Source: Bacteroidales bacterium
GTDB taxonomy: Bacteria; Bacteroidota; Bacteroidia; Bacteroidales; JAQXIO01
Length of the DNA stretch: 64,000 nucleotides
Assembly: GCA_029007825.1 (NCBI GenBank)
Contig: JAQXIO010000063.1
Coordinates: forward strand, 27,774-91,773
Direction: 5' to 3'
Position numbers and translations under genes: made by a program. Within the stretch, counting starts at the first letter, position 1, and each line of letters opens with the position of its first letter. The notes below the pieces were generated by a model that did not search any database, was not told the DNA's origin, and worked only from the letters and a program-made list of their open reading frames with translations. Below are positions 44,443 to 54,181 of this stretch, one piece after another.

Positions 44443-45978
44443 ATGCCCACTTCCTTATCAGAATCCCCCTCAGGGAAGGATGGGAACGACGACCATCACG
44501 GCTGCCGCTGCCCCGAATCCGATCTACTCTCCGACCAGTTACTGAATGCATTGCAAAACAGTATCCTCGTCATCGACGCCGGAGAAAAAATCCGACGTGC
44601 CAACACGCAGGCATTCGAAGACCTCCAGGTCGACAATACCGTTATCGGACGAAAAATTACGGACATACTGACGGTTATCGACCGCAACGACGACATCCTG
44701 CCGGGTTTGCTGGAGAACCTGAAAAACAATAATGAAAAAAGCGTCAGGCTGCCCGGCGATGTATTTATCCGGTGCAAAGACAGCGGTACGCAACTTTTTG
44801 TCCGCGGACAACTGACCTGCCTTTCGGACGACGAGATACTCTTCTCGTTCCATAATGCCGTAGATGAACTAACACGCAACTTCCTGCTGAAAATGGCATT
44901 GAGCAGCACCCGCATTTTCCCGTGGGTTTACGACCGCGACCGTTCGGCCATGCTCATCGACCCACGCTATTTTACCTATACCGGAATACCCTCTGAAGAC
45001 AACTCCATGACCGTAGAGGCTTTCTTCGAACGCCTCCATCCGGATGACCGCGAAGCGATGGCGAACGCTTTCGGACAGCAGCTCAACGGCTCCCATTATC
45101 CTTACCCCGTTCCCTTCCGCCTGCTGAGAGGCGACGGACGCTGGGAGTGGTTCGAAGGACAATCGACCTATCTGGGACAGATCAACGGGATACCCTACCG
45201 CATCGTAGGAATCTGCATGAGCACACAGGCACACAAAGACATTGAAGAAGCACTGATCGCCGCCCGCGACAAAGCCGAGCAAAGCGACCGTCTCAAATCG
45301 GCATTCCTCGCCAACATAAGCCATGAGATACGTACCCCCCTCAACGCCATCGTCGGATTCTCCAACCTCCTGACCGGCGGAGATATTTCGGTCGACAGCG
45401 AAGAAGCGCACGAATACGTGGAACTCATCAACACCAACTGCACCCACCTGCTCAGGCTCATATCGGACATACTCGACCTCTCGCGCATCGAATCCGACAC
45501 GATGGAGTACAACTTCTCCGAGCAATCGCTCAACCGCCTCCTGAAAGACATCCATCAGGTACACAAACTGACCATGCCCGCAAACGTCGCATTCAACCTC
45601 CGGCTCCCGAACGAAGACGTGCGGATAACGACCGACCCTCTACGGCTGGGGCAACTGTTGGGCAACCTGCTGGCCAACGCAGAAAAATTTACCGGAAAAG
45701 GACGGATCGATTTCGGATATACGCTTTCCGGCAACGGAGAAACCGCAGAGATATTCGTCGAAGACACCGGACGCGGTATTCCCGAAGAGCAGTTCGTGAA
45801 AATTTTCGACCGCTTTCACAAAATCGATAGCTTCGTACAGGGTGCAGGACTGGGACTCTCCATCTGTAAAACCATTGCCGAACGCCTCGGCAGCAAAATC
45901 TCCGTCTCTTCACGTTTGGGAGAAGGCTCGCGCTTCTCGCTGAAACTCCCGCTTCACCCGGAAGATACAGCCGCATAA
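44443..45978 (+). CDS. PAS-domain sensor histidine kinase
   Basis: 511 residues, no membrane segment. Two PAS-like domains occupy about 30-140 (LLNALQNSILVIDAGEK) and 150-262 (WVYDRDRSAMLIDPRYF then DGRWEWFEGQ). A HisKA domain has His294 (SHEIRTP); the HATPase domain has Asn408/Asn412, DTGRGI at 441-446 and GAGLGL at 467-472. It has no receiver domain, in contrast to the hybrid kinase at the start of the window, and no response-regulator gene is adjacent, so its partner is elsewhere. The kinase core is close to that of the 1-1106 protein. Confidence 0.94.
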   Translation: MPTSLSESPSGKDGNDDHHGCRCPESDLLSDQLLNALQNSILVIDAGEKIRRANTQAFEDLQVDNTVIGRKITDILTVIDRNDDILPGLLENLKNNNEKSVRLPGDVFIRCKDSGTQLFVRGQLTCLSDDEILFSFHNAVDELTRNFLLKMALSSTRIFPWVYDRDRSAMLIDPRYFTYTGIPSEDNSMTVEAFFERLHPDDREAMANAFGQQLNGSHYPYPVPFRLLRGDGRWEWFEGQSTYLGQINGIPYRIVGICMSTQAHKDIEEALIAARDKAEQSDRLKSAFLANISHEIRTPLNAIVGFSNLLTGGDISVDSEEAHEYVELINTNCTHLLRLISDILDLSRIESDTMEYNFSEQSLNRLLKDIHQVHKLTMPANVAFNLRLPNEDVRITTDPLRLGQLLGNLLANAEKFTGKGRIDFGYTLSGNGETAEIFVEDTGRGIPEEQFVKIFDRFHKIDSFVQGAGLGLSICKTIAERLGSKISVSSRLGEGSRFSLKLPLHPEDTAA

Positions 45979-46429
45979 AAATATCACAGGGAAATATAAT
46001 AAGAAGCAGAAAAGAAAGAATTATCTCCTGTAAAAACAGAGACTTTTACATGCCCTCCGCTGTTGCATCGTAAAACGGTATTCATCCGCTCCTCCCGCTT
46101 TATCAAATCCCCGGACATTTTTCGCATTCAGCTTGTACGTTGCCCTTTCATACGGTCGAACGCCGCTCCGTTTCGCATGTTACCCATATCCCCGACACCT
46201 CCCGGCAGCTACTTTGCGGTTTTTCCCGGTAACGGAACGGCTCGAACCCCTTCGGCTATCCCTGTTTATTCCGGCACCTTCCGCCGGCATGCCACCCGGC
46301 AACCGCTACCCTATAAACCTGAATCACCGCCCCTTATCTGTCATAAAACACCACCTCGTATCGATACACTCCGGAATCGCCAGGCCTTCTCCCATTCTTA
46401 AAGAACAACACACAATTCAAATCTAAAAA
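45979..46429. other. Gene-free region after the PAS kinase
   Basis: No supported gene; several short plus-strand frames lack coding character. No terminator was recognised directly after the kinase stop. Confidence 0.4.
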
Positions 46430-46571
46430 TATATTAATTAACTTAATTTCGCTATGAAAAGTGTTTATTTTACAAGAAAAAACATTAGATTTGAGATATG
46501 TTTTTCATGGTATTAGATTAAGATTAGTTTAATGTAAAGATTGGTTGCCGGGATGGCAACCATCTCTTTTT
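46430..46571 (+). repeat. Dispersed repeat, copy C (core only)
   Basis: Shares the upstream TTAATTAACTTAATTT block, the promoter and the sRNA body with copies A and B. It diverges right after the terminator, so the conserved unit is promoter through terminator. Confidence 0.7.
46498..46571 (+). ncRNA. Probable small RNA, copy C
   Basis: -7 box TAGATTTG (perfect TAnnTTTG) at 46486-46493; body with TTTTTCATGGTATTAGATTA; stem at 46543-46561 GGTTGCCG/TGGCAACC with a T-rich tail. The stem differs from copies A and B by paired changes, which is strong evidence for a structured RNA. Confidence 0.75.
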
Positions 46572-46847
46572 ATATACATACCGGAAACGCCCCTTAAGTA
46601 TAAATAAACGGAAAGAAACAATGCAAAAAACGATACCGGCTCCAAAAACACAGTACGCCCCTGCATCAAAATCATCATACGGAAACATCGATACCGTTTT
46701 ATTTTCCTGTTCATGGATAAATAAATACAGCCTCCGTCCTTTTTATATAGAAATGAAGAAACATTCCTCTATTCATCTATTTCAACATGGTAAAAACTTA
46801 TAGATTTTTACAGATCCTTACCGGTTCTGTAAATACAGACTAAGCAA
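46572..46847. other. Gene-free stretch between the sRNA and the Fic palindromes
   Basis: AT-rich non-coding sequence; a minus-strand frame at 46529-46714 has no coding signs. Confidence 0.4.
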
Positions 46848-46880
46848 ATACTTGTAGATTCTTTAAACACCTACAAGTAT
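46848..46880. promoter_or_regulatory. Palindrome 1 upstream of fic
   Basis: ATACTTGTAG and CTACAAGTAT (10-bp arms) with a 13-bp spacer. Two more copies with the same core follow at 46934 and 47020. Confidence 0.75.
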
Positions 46881-46933
46881 ATACGGATATAGATAAAATA
46901 AGAAGTTGCAAATTTCCACTTCTCTCAGTGTTA

Positions 46934-46968
46934 GATTCTTGTAGATTCTTTAAACATCTACAAGAATC
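46934..46968. promoter_or_regulatory. Palindrome 2 upstream of fic
   Basis: GATTCTTGTAGA and TCTACAAGAATC (12-bp arms) with an 11-bp spacer that resembles the spacer of palindrome 1. Confidence 0.75.
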
Positions 46969-47019
46969 CGCATACATAGATAAAGTGAAAGTTTATCAAT
47001 TCTCACCTCTCTCGATGTT

Positions 47020-47056
47020 AAATACTTGTAGAATCTTGTAGAATCTACAAGTATTT
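47020..47056. promoter_or_regulatory. Palindrome 3 and promoter upstream of fic
   Basis: AAATACTTGTAGA and TCTACAAGTATTT (13-bp arms) with an 11-bp spacer that contains a further CTTGTAGA half-site. A near-consensus -7 box TTTCTTTG (47059-47066) lies just downstream, with the ATG at 47084, so occupancy would block the promoter. Confidence 0.75.
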
Positions 47057-47083
47057 CTTTTCTTTGTACTAAAATTACCAATT

Positions 47084-48412
47084 ATGATCGAAAAAGCACC
47101 CGATATCGATAATGCACTTATTATAAAGGCCATGTCTTTATTGGAAAGGAACGATATTAAAGCCCTGGCCAATGAAATAAATGATCTCTATTTATATTGG
47201 TCCGATGTCAAATATAAAAAAGTTCCTGACAATGTTTCAACTACCGACCTATGGGCCTGTGTTAAGCTCAACAGAGCATTACAGCGCGTTACTGTCTGGA
47301 AAGATTATGGAATTTCTTTCGCAATCACAAATAAAATGCAACGCCTATGTCACGATTTCGATATGAATTTCGGCGGATCCTGGGGAAATTCCACACATAT
47401 ACCCGATGAAAGTAAAGAGAGATATTTAATTTCTTCGTTGATGGAAGAAGCAATCTCATCGAGCCAAATGGAAGGAGCATCGACAACAAGGAAAATTGCA
47501 AAAGAGATGCTCAGAAAAAATATTTCGCCTCGCAGTCGTTCCGAACAGATGATTCATAATAACTATAATTCAATCCGTTTTATTGTTCAAAACAAAGACA
47601 CCCCCTTAACAAAGGAACATCTGTTAAAGGTGCATGCGTTGATGACTTATAAAACCCTCGATAACTCTCAGGACGAAGGTAAATTCAGGGATAACAATGA
47701 GATTGTCGTTGAGAATAGCATAACACATGAAGTTGTCCATACCCCCCCCTGCCATACAAAAATCCCGTCTTTTATAGATTCTTTATGTAAATTCTTCAAT
47801 GAAAAAAATGGAAAGGGTATCTTTATCCACCCCATTATCCGTGCTATTATTATTCATTTTATGATAGCCTATATTCATCCGTTTGTCGATGGCAACGGAC
47901 GTACGGCAAGAGCCCTGTTTTACTGGTACATGTTAAAACAGGGATATTGGTTAACAGAATATCTTTCCATATCGAGAGTGATTTACAAATCGAAAGAAAG
48001 TTATGAAAAAGCTTATTTATACACAGAAGCCGACAATAATGACATTGGCTATTTTATCGCTTACAACTTAAGAGTTTTAGAGTTGGCTTTCAAGGAACTG
48101 CAAATATATATCGAGAGAAAAACTGCTCAACAGCAACAAACATCCGATTATCTGAAATTGGGCGGCATTAACGAAAGGCAAGCTGCCATACTTTCATTAT
48201 TGGACAAAAAGCCAAAACTCGTATTAACAATAAAAGAACTACAAAACAGATTCGCGATAAGTCATCCGACCGCAAAATTGGATGTCGATCCTTTAGTAGA
48301 AAGAGGCTTCCTTGAAAAAATTCCTGTCAACAAAGTCAAGTTCAACTATATCAGAGGCAAAAATTTCGATTCTTTAATAAAAGAAAAAAACGATAAGCAC
48401 ATTTTGAACTAA
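47084..48412 (+). CDS. Fic-family AMP-transferase with C-terminal winged helix
   Basis: 442 residues. The Fic motif is HPFVDGNGR at 265-273, complete for AMPylation. The N-terminal inhibitory helix has SSQMEG at 126-131, fitting [S/T]xxxE[G/N] (Ser126, Glu130), so this is a class II, self-inhibited Fic protein. The C-terminal ~80 residues look like a winged helix-turn-helix (LTIKELQNRFAISHPTAKLD). Three palindromes lie upstream, so the protein may repress its own gene; that is inference. AMP transfer to an unknown host protein is expected. It is monocistronic. Confidence 0.92.
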   Translation: MIEKAPDIDNALIIKAMSLLERNDIKALANEINDLYLYWSDVKYKKVPDNVSTTDLWACVKLNRALQRVTVWKDYGISFAITNKMQRLCHDFDMNFGGSWGNSTHIPDESKERYLISSLMEEAISSSQMEGASTTRKIAKEMLRKNISPRSRSEQMIHNNYNSIRFIVQNKDTPLTKEHLLKVHALMTYKTLDNSQDEGKFRDNNEIVVENSITHEVVHTPPCHTKIPSFIDSLCKFFNEKNGKGIFIHPIIRAIIIHFMIAYIHPFVDGNGRTARALFYWYMLKQGYWLTEYLSISRVIYKSKESYEKAYLYTEADNNDIGYFIAYNLRVLELAFKELQIYIERKTAQQQQTSDYLKLGGINERQAAILSLLDKKPKLVLTIKELQNRFAISHPTAKLDVDPLVERGFLEKIPVNKVKFNYIRGKNFDSLIKEKNDKHILN

Positions 48413-48668
48413 AAACATCATTTTACTCATATAATATTCACGAATAAGCAACACATCGAATCTATAAGAAAAACGTTTTCATAATAAACCGGACCCGTTT
48501 ATTTATCCGGACCACTATCGCCGAAACAATGAAAAAATTGAACCGGAAGAACAGCTAAATTCCCCACTTTAGCAATACGTAAAAAACAACCGCCGCTCTT
48601 TGCCTCCCTCCCGCAAAACGGCAAGGCGCAAAACACCCCCGCCGGAAACGAACATAAAATTTCGTAAA
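48413..48668. other. Gene-free stretch between fic and the export operon
   Basis: Short convergent interval without supported genes. Confidence 0.4.
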
Positions 48669-49886
48669 TTACGGTTGCGGTAAATCCGTTGCCCCCCGCT
48701 TCTGCCGCTTTATATTATACCGGTAAGCAAGGCAAGCCAACACGAAATAGACGCCGCACTGCACCCACAGTGTGATATACTCACGCTCTATATCGGCTAT
48801 AGAAGCCCCCATCGAATTGATCTTGACAAAAGCAAGGGTTCCCGGCGCAGCAGGAAAGACAAAATGCGCCGCCTTCCAGTACCACGGCATCAGCTCCAGC
48901 GGATAAGAGACCCCCGACAGGAAAATAAGCCCCACCGAAAAGAAAGCGATCATCAGCAACGGCGCCTCCGAATCGGTATAAAACACCGAAGCCGCCAGAC
49001 CGAAAAAACTCGTTGCCAGCAGGTAAGGAATCATCAGCATCACAATCTCGTATTTATGCCCGATATCCGGCAGGCTGAACACCACCGGCATAAGCCCCAG
49101 CAGGAAAAGAGAAAAAACCGCATAAAGCATACAATAAACAAAAGTCTTGCCCGCAACGATACGCGACATCCGCGCAAACGACAACCCCACGCCCGGAAAC
49201 GTCAGGATCGAGCCCGAATGCCGTTCGCCCCCGCTGATCATCCCGATCACCATCAGCAAAGTCTGGAAAATAATCACCGTCAGCACCGCCGGAATCAGAT
49301 AACTCCCGTACCCCTCCGTATGGTTATACAAAGCCGTGCCCGACACACCGATCGCCTTCGCCTGCGTAATCTGCACGGCGTCCTGCTGCGGCAGGAACAC
49401 CAGCATATTCGGGCGGTAACGCTCGTTCAGAGCCATCATCGCCCCCGCCGACGACTCCTGCATCGCCAGGTAATACAGAAACGCATCCGTCGAGCCGTAC
49501 ATAATAAACGCCGACTCCTCGCCCCGGTTCACCCTCGTATCGAAATCCTCCGGAATATAAATGATCCCGATCACCTCGCCCTTCTTCAACAACTCCTTCG
49601 CCGCGAAAAAATTGTCCGCATTGCAATACACCTTCACCTGAGGCGCAGCATCGATCAGCCGCGTGTACTCCCGGCTCAGCGCGCTGTGCGACTTATCCAC
49701 CACCGCGATAGGCGCATTTCGTATCAGATTCGGCTCGTACATATAGTTATAAAGCAAACCGTACACAAATATCCCCCCCACCAGCACAAGCAAAATCGCA
49801 TAGCTGCGGGAAATCGTATTGAACTCACGCAGCACAATAGCAGCAATATCCTTCAGTCCCGATGTCATTTTATTCGATGTTCTCAT
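48669..49886 (-). CDS. ABC-2-type transporter permease (second of pair)
   Basis: 405 residues. One N-terminal membrane segment (AILLVLVGGIFVYGLLY) is followed by a large periplasmic domain (about 55-190), then five C-terminal membrane segments including GYGSYLIPAVLTVIIFQTLL and FLSGVSYPLELMPWYW. This is the ABC-2/YhhJ-type permease pattern. Its start overlaps the first permease by 17 bp. No ATPase gene is in this operon; the pair may use an ATPase encoded elsewhere. It likely exports drugs or envelope components with the HlyD and TolC proteins upstream. Confidence 0.88.
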   Translation of the reverse strand: MRTSNKMTSGLKDIAAIVLREFNTISRSYAILLVLVGGIFVYGLLYNYMYEPNLIRNAPIAVVDKSHSALSREYTRLIDAAPQVKVYCNADNFFAAKELLKKGEVIGIIYIPEDFDTRVNRGEESAFIMYGSTDAFLYYLAMQESSAGAMMALNERYRPNMLVFLPQQDAVQITQAKAIGVSGTALYNHTEGYGSYLIPAVLTVIIFQTLLMVIGMISGGERHSGSILTFPGVGLSFARMSRIVAGKTFVYCMLYAVFSLFLLGLMPVVFSLPDIGHKYEIVMLMIPYLLATSFFGLAASVFYTDSEAPLLMIAFFSVGLIFLSGVSYPLELMPWYWKAAHFVFPAAPGTLAFVKINSMGASIADIEREYITLWVQCGVYFVLACLAYRYNIKRQKRGATDLPQP

Positions 49887-51057
49887 ACCAACGGCTCAAT
49901 ATAGCGGTTTTCAGATGCGGCAGTATCAGCAACGCCGGCAATAAAAAGGCAAACAACGCACTCACGTTCTGCCACGTATAAGCAAACCCGTAATCCCCGT
50001 AAAGCAAGTTCTGGTTAATCTCCACGAAATGCCGCACCGGGAAGAGGAACGAAGCGTAATACACCACCGGAAACATGAACGGCGCCGGAAAAGTTACCCC
50101 CGAAAGCGTCGCCCCCAGCGAACCCACCATCGACACAATGCTGATAATAATGCTGATAGCCGGAAACAACGAAAACAGGAACACCCCCAGCCCCTGCGTA
50201 GCAACGATAAACAATGCCATAGACAAGTTCAACGGCAGGAAACCGCACGAAAACGGAATATGCATCACCCCGAAAAAAATATAATTGGCGAAAAAGCCCA
50301 TTATCATAAAAATAACCGTATAAGGCAGCAACTTGCCCGCCACCGCGGTAAACATATTCATTCCTGCGCAATCCAGCCACTCCCGCCACGTGCCGAACTT
50401 GATCTCGCTCCCGATCGCATATACCGTCACCAACAAGATAATCACCTGGAACAGGATAAAAAAGAACGGATGCGTCAGGTAAACCGAATAATCCAGGTCC
50501 GGATTGAATAACGGATGGCTCTGCTGGTTCACCGGCACTAAGAAACTCTCGATCTGGCTCTCGTTAATACCCAGAGCCGTAGCCTCCATTACGACCGGCC
50601 CCATCGACAGCGTCTGCAACACCGTCTCGAAAGCCCCGTGAATCTCGCTCCCCACACTCAGCAAGGCGAAATGATAGTAATAAGAGAGCGTCGCCCCCCT
50701 TCCGCCCAGCACATCCGCCTCGAAATTCTCCGGAATCACCAGATAACCGTAAATCCTCTTCTGCTGCGTAGCCGTCCGCGCCTCTACATCGTCCGTGTAA
50801 TGCTCCGTTACCCGGAACGTAGGCACCGCCGCAACGGTACGGATAACACTCCTCGACGTCGCCGTCTGGTCATGGTCAACCACGGCGACAGGAAGATTCT
50901 CCATCTGCCCCGAGCCGAAAATCGTAGCCATGAAAAAGACGCAGAACAAAGGCAGCACGATACACACCCCGAAATAAAACCGGCGCGACGTCATCCGTGA
51001 CAACTCGCGCTTCAACACAGCGGCAAAAGGACTTCTGTTCCGGGAAATCGTACGCAT
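49870..51057 (-). CDS. ABC-2-type transporter permease (first of pair)
   Basis: 395 residues with the same layout as its partner: an N-terminal membrane helix, a periplasmic domain of about 160 residues, then five helices (for example HPFFFILFQVIILLVTVYAI then LSGVTFPAPFMFPVVYYAS). It starts 3 bp after the HlyD gene and overlaps the second permease. Together they form a heterodimeric channel of the ABC-2 kind. Again no nucleotide-binding domain is present in the protein or in the operon. Confidence 0.88.
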   Translation of the reverse strand: MRTISRNRSPFAAVLKRELSRMTSRRFYFGVCIVLPLFCVFFMATIFGSGQMENLPVAVVDHDQTATSRSVIRTVAAVPTFRVTEHYTDDVEARTATQQKRIYGYLVIPENFEADVLGGRGATLSYYYHFALLSVGSEIHGAFETVLQTLSMGPVVMEATALGINESQIESFLVPVNQQSHPLFNPDLDYSVYLTHPFFFILFQVIILLVTVYAIGSEIKFGTWREWLDCAGMNMFTAVAGKLLPYTVIFMIMGFFANYIFFGVMHIPFSCGFLPLNLSMALFIVATQGLGVFLFSLFPAISIIISIVSMVGSLGATLSGVTFPAPFMFPVVYYASFLFPVRHFVEINQNLLYGDYGFAYTWQNVSALFAFLLPALLILPHLKTAILSRWYENIE

Positions 51058-51060
51058 TCC

Positions 51061-52053
51061 TTACTGTTCGTTGAGGTTTACCAATACAGACATACCAGGA
51101 CGCAGCCCATCGACCGGCGACGCAGGGCGCGCATGCAGCTCGAACGTCCTCAGATCGTAACTCCCCGTCTGCTTCGTCGAGCGCCACGTCGCATAACTCC
51201 CCAGCGGACTGATATAATACGTAGTGAAAACAATACCCTTTTTATCCAGAGCCGGCACATCGCCCCTGAACGACTCACCGACCTTGAAATGCGGAAGATA
51301 ATCCTCACGCACGTTCAGCACCGCATACGCCTTATCCAACACCACAAGGCTCATAATCGGCATTCCTGCCCCCACCAACTCGCCACGTTTCGGGTAAATA
51401 ACCGAAATCTGCCCCGATTCAGGAGCCGTAAGCCGTGCATCCTGCAGCAAAGCCTCCACCTCGTAAACGGTACCCTTCGCAGCATTCACAAGCGACTGCG
51501 CACTCTCCTTATCCTGTTTCTGCGCCCCGTCAACAGCCATCTGGTACTGCTGGTATGCAGCACGCTCCCCGGCCAGGGCCGCCTTATACAAAGCCTCCAC
51601 CTCGTCCTTCCGCTGCGAAGTCACCACACTGTCCCGGTACAACGCCTGGATACGCTTATAAGTCGTCTCCGCCAACTGCAAATCCGACTTCGACTTGTTC
51701 CATATCTGGTACATCGTTTCCACGATCTGGCTCCGCGTACCCTCATCGATCTTCTGGTTCTGGAACCTCGCCACATTCTCGAGCGCATTCACCTGCATAT
51801 ACTTCGCCTCCGCCTCCGGGCTGTTGATAATCACCAGCGTATCGCCCCGCCGGACATTCTGCCCCTCCTCCACGAGGAAAGAGTCGATACGCCCCGGCAA
51901 CTTTCCCGAAATACGTATCTCGGTCGTCTCCACCTGCCCCTGCAGGATAACAGGCTTATCGCCCAGCAAAGCAATCCCGATAACAGACACGATCACCACC
52001 ACGACCAGAATAACGATAAATCCGGCAGCCAAATATTTTCTTGTCTTATCCAT
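51061..52053 (-). CDS. HlyD/MFP-family periplasmic adaptor
   Basis: 330 residues. One N-terminal membrane anchor (AAGFIVILVVVVIVSVIG), then a barrel-sandwich hybrid domain (VETTEIRISGKLPGRID and GQNVRRGDTLVIINSPEA), a long coiled-coil hairpin (about 85-185) and a second lipoyl half (LTAPESGQISVIYPKRGELV). The adaptor connects the inner-membrane ABC permeases to TolC. It lies 33 bp after tolC and 3 bp before the first permease, so all four genes are one operon. Confidence 0.94.
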   Translation of the reverse strand: MDKTRKYLAAGFIVILVVVVIVSVIGIALLGDKPVILQGQVETTEIRISGKLPGRIDSFLVEEGQNVRRGDTLVIINSPEAEAKYMQVNALENVARFQNQKIDEGTRSQIVETMYQIWNKSKSDLQLAETTYKRIQALYRDSVVTSQRKDEVEALYKAALAGERAAYQQYQMAVDGAQKQDKESAQSLVNAAKGTVYEVEALLQDARLTAPESGQISVIYPKRGELVGAGMPIMSLVVLDKAYAVLNVREDYLPHFKVGESFRGDVPALDKKGIVFTTYYISPLGSYATWRSTKQTGSYDLRTFELHARPASPVDGLRPGMSVLVNLNEQ

Positions 52054-52086
52054 ATATTGTAGAATTAATATTTTTATATCCGCAGA

Positions 52087-53529
52087 TCAATTATTGAAAA
52101 TATGATGCTCGTTCTTCCCCTCCTCGCTGTAGCGGTAAAACGAATCGGGAATGCCGCAAACCGACAGAAGGTTGATAAGCGCCACGTCATACTGGTAATA
52201 AGCCAGCAGCGATGCGATCTGTACCTTCGACAACATCACCTCCGCATCCACCACCTCCGTCGAAGTAGCCATCCCTTCGGTAAACGATTTTTTACGGATA
52301 CGCACCAGCTCCTCGCTCATTTCGATCGTCGTATTCAGCGCCGTAACATTATCGAGCGCATTTTGCGTCTGGCTGTAGAACTTATCCAAAGCCACCTCCA
52401 GGTCAGCGATCGCCTTGTCACGTCCCAACACCAGCGTCTGCCTGCTGATCTTCGCCTGGCGGATCCTCTTCTCACGGTCCAGCCCGTCGAAGATATTCCA
52501 GCTGAAACCCACCCCCACCATGCTGCGCGGCACAAGATTCTTCTCTATCCCGTGCGCATAAAACGTATGCTTTCCGAACAACGCGATATTCGGGATATAA
52601 CCCGTACGCCCGATCTTCAGCTCGTTCTCGGCGATATTCTCCTGCAAACGCAGCTGGTTCACTAAATAGTTGTTATCCTTCACCAGCGATTTGAAATACG
52701 ACACCGGAGGAAGCGCATCGTTGATAAACAACGGAGACACCGGAACCACATCCCGCTCCTCCTCCATCTTAATCAACGCCTTGAGCGCATTCTGAGCGAC
52801 ACCGAGCTCCTTCCTCGCCGCCTCCAGCTCACGCTTCGCCTCATCCATATTCACCTGCACGAAAAGCCGTTCCGCCTTGTTAATCATCCCGTTCGCCTCT
52901 AATTTCAGCGCATTCCGGTAATGCGCCTCCAACGACCGGAAAGTCTCCTCACGCACATCGACCACCTTCTGCCCCAGCCGCAAACCGAAATAACTCTCGA
53001 TAAGCAAAATCTGCATATCGGCGCTCACCTGCTCCTTATTCGTCTCCGCCATCGAAACCATCGTCTTCCCGATCTTCCCGGCATAGATGCGCTTTCCGCC
53101 GGTAAACACCGGCCACATCACATTTCCGTCGATCGTGGTCACATCCTGCGGCGCCAGCGGAAAATGAAGCGAATAACTGCCGATCTTGTCAAGGATCGAA
53201 GAGATAATCTGGTCGTCAGGAATAATAGAGTGGATAAAATCCTTCGCCGGATCCGTAAACTGGTTCAAAGGCTGCTTCACCTCGATCTTGTTCGACATAT
53301 GAACGTAAGCCCCCGTAGCAGTGACGGAAGGATACCAGAACGCATTGAGCCGCTGGCGCTCGTTCTTCGCCAGCTCGATCTCCTTATCCGCAATCTTCAG
53401 GCTCCTGTTCCCGTCGCGCAGCATCTCCACCGACTGCTCGAGCGTCAGCTCGACACCCTTACCCTGCGGAAACGCCCCCAAACAGTTGAAAAAAAGCAAA
53501 ATGCTGCATAGTATAAAATACTTCGACAT
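52087..53529 (-). CDS. tolC: TolC-family outer-membrane efflux protein
   Basis: 480 residues from ATG 53529 (a GTG at 53538 precedes it). The signal peptide ends near GAFPQ. The helical repeats of OEP domains are visible (LTLEQSVEMLRDGNRSLKIA, DEAKRELEAARKELGVAQNA and the parallel second half). The protein forms the trimeric outer-membrane exit duct. It is the first gene of the tolC/hlyD/permease/permease operon, so the promoter should lie in the 53530-54181 region. Confidence 0.92.
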   Translation of the reverse strand: MSKYFILCSILLFFNCLGAFPQGKGVELTLEQSVEMLRDGNRSLKIADKEIELAKNERQRLNAFWYPSVTATGAYVHMSNKIEVKQPLNQFTDPAKDFIHSIIPDDQIISSILDKIGSYSLHFPLAPQDVTTIDGNVMWPVFTGGKRIYAGKIGKTMVSMAETNKEQVSADMQILLIESYFGLRLGQKVVDVREETFRSLEAHYRNALKLEANGMINKAERLFVQVNMDEAKRELEAARKELGVAQNALKALIKMEEERDVVPVSPLFINDALPPVSYFKSLVKDNNYLVNQLRLQENIAENELKIGRTGYIPNIALFGKHTFYAHGIEKNLVPRSMVGVGFSWNIFDGLDREKRIRQAKISRQTLVLGRDKAIADLEVALDKFYSQTQNALDNVTALNTTIEMSEELVRIRKKSFTEGMATSTEVVDAEVMLSKVQIASLLAYYQYDVALINLLSVCGIPDSFYRYSEEGKNEHHIFNN

Positions 53530-54181
53530 ATATATCACCGTAAATTTTGAGTTCTCCTATAAAACCCGATTTTAGTGCCGATTGTTTAAAAACCCGCCGC
53601 CCGGCCCGAAACCCCTCTGCCGTAAAAAAGAACGCACTTCCCCTCCGCCCGCCGATATACCGCATAGAAAGAAAAAACGTCCGGGCCCCTTTTACGCACG
53701 GAAATACCGCCATCCGCTTTTATCCCCCCCCGGTTCCGGAATCCGTAAGCACAAAAACGTCCGGCATACGGAAAAATCCCCCCGAAACTCCCCTTCACCA
53801 CCCTTCCGCTCCGGACAAGCCATTGTTAAAATAATAAAACTCACAAATATTAACCAAACCACACCCTGTCTTCCCATGCCCCCCGCCAACAGAAAACTCC
53901 GGAGACAAAAAACGACAAGCAATACTTTAACAACCAACATATTGCACAGCGAAAAAAACAAAAACAAACAGCCGATACAAATTCAACCGGACACTCTCCG
54001 TAAAAACCATACACATACACTTTTCCGCCCCCCTTCACCTCTTCGCAACACTTTTTCTCGCTCAGATCGTAAAATTTAGAGGATTTTTTCTTAAAAAACA
54101 CATAGTCAGGTTACCCTCAAAAACGAAAGCACTTAACATTATCGGAACACGGTTGTTTGTAATTTAACAAATCCCGTTCGG
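53530..54181. other. Divergent region between the export operon and fimbrillin-like gene
   Basis: No supported gene in about 650 bp. The sequence alternates C-rich and A-rich stretches and holds unsupported frames on both strands. The last ~130 bp before 54182 are AT-rich and probably contain the fimbrillin promoter; no perfect TAnnTTTG box was found. Confidence 0.5.

Noticed and set aside
46840..47060. Three spaced palindromes as a CRISPR array
   Set aside because: Arms vary in length and sequence, only three units exist, and the spacers are themselves similar; operators are a better fit.
53600..54080. Frames in the divergent region before the fimbrillin genes
   Set aside because: They have biased composition from C- and A-rich DNA and no start context or domain.
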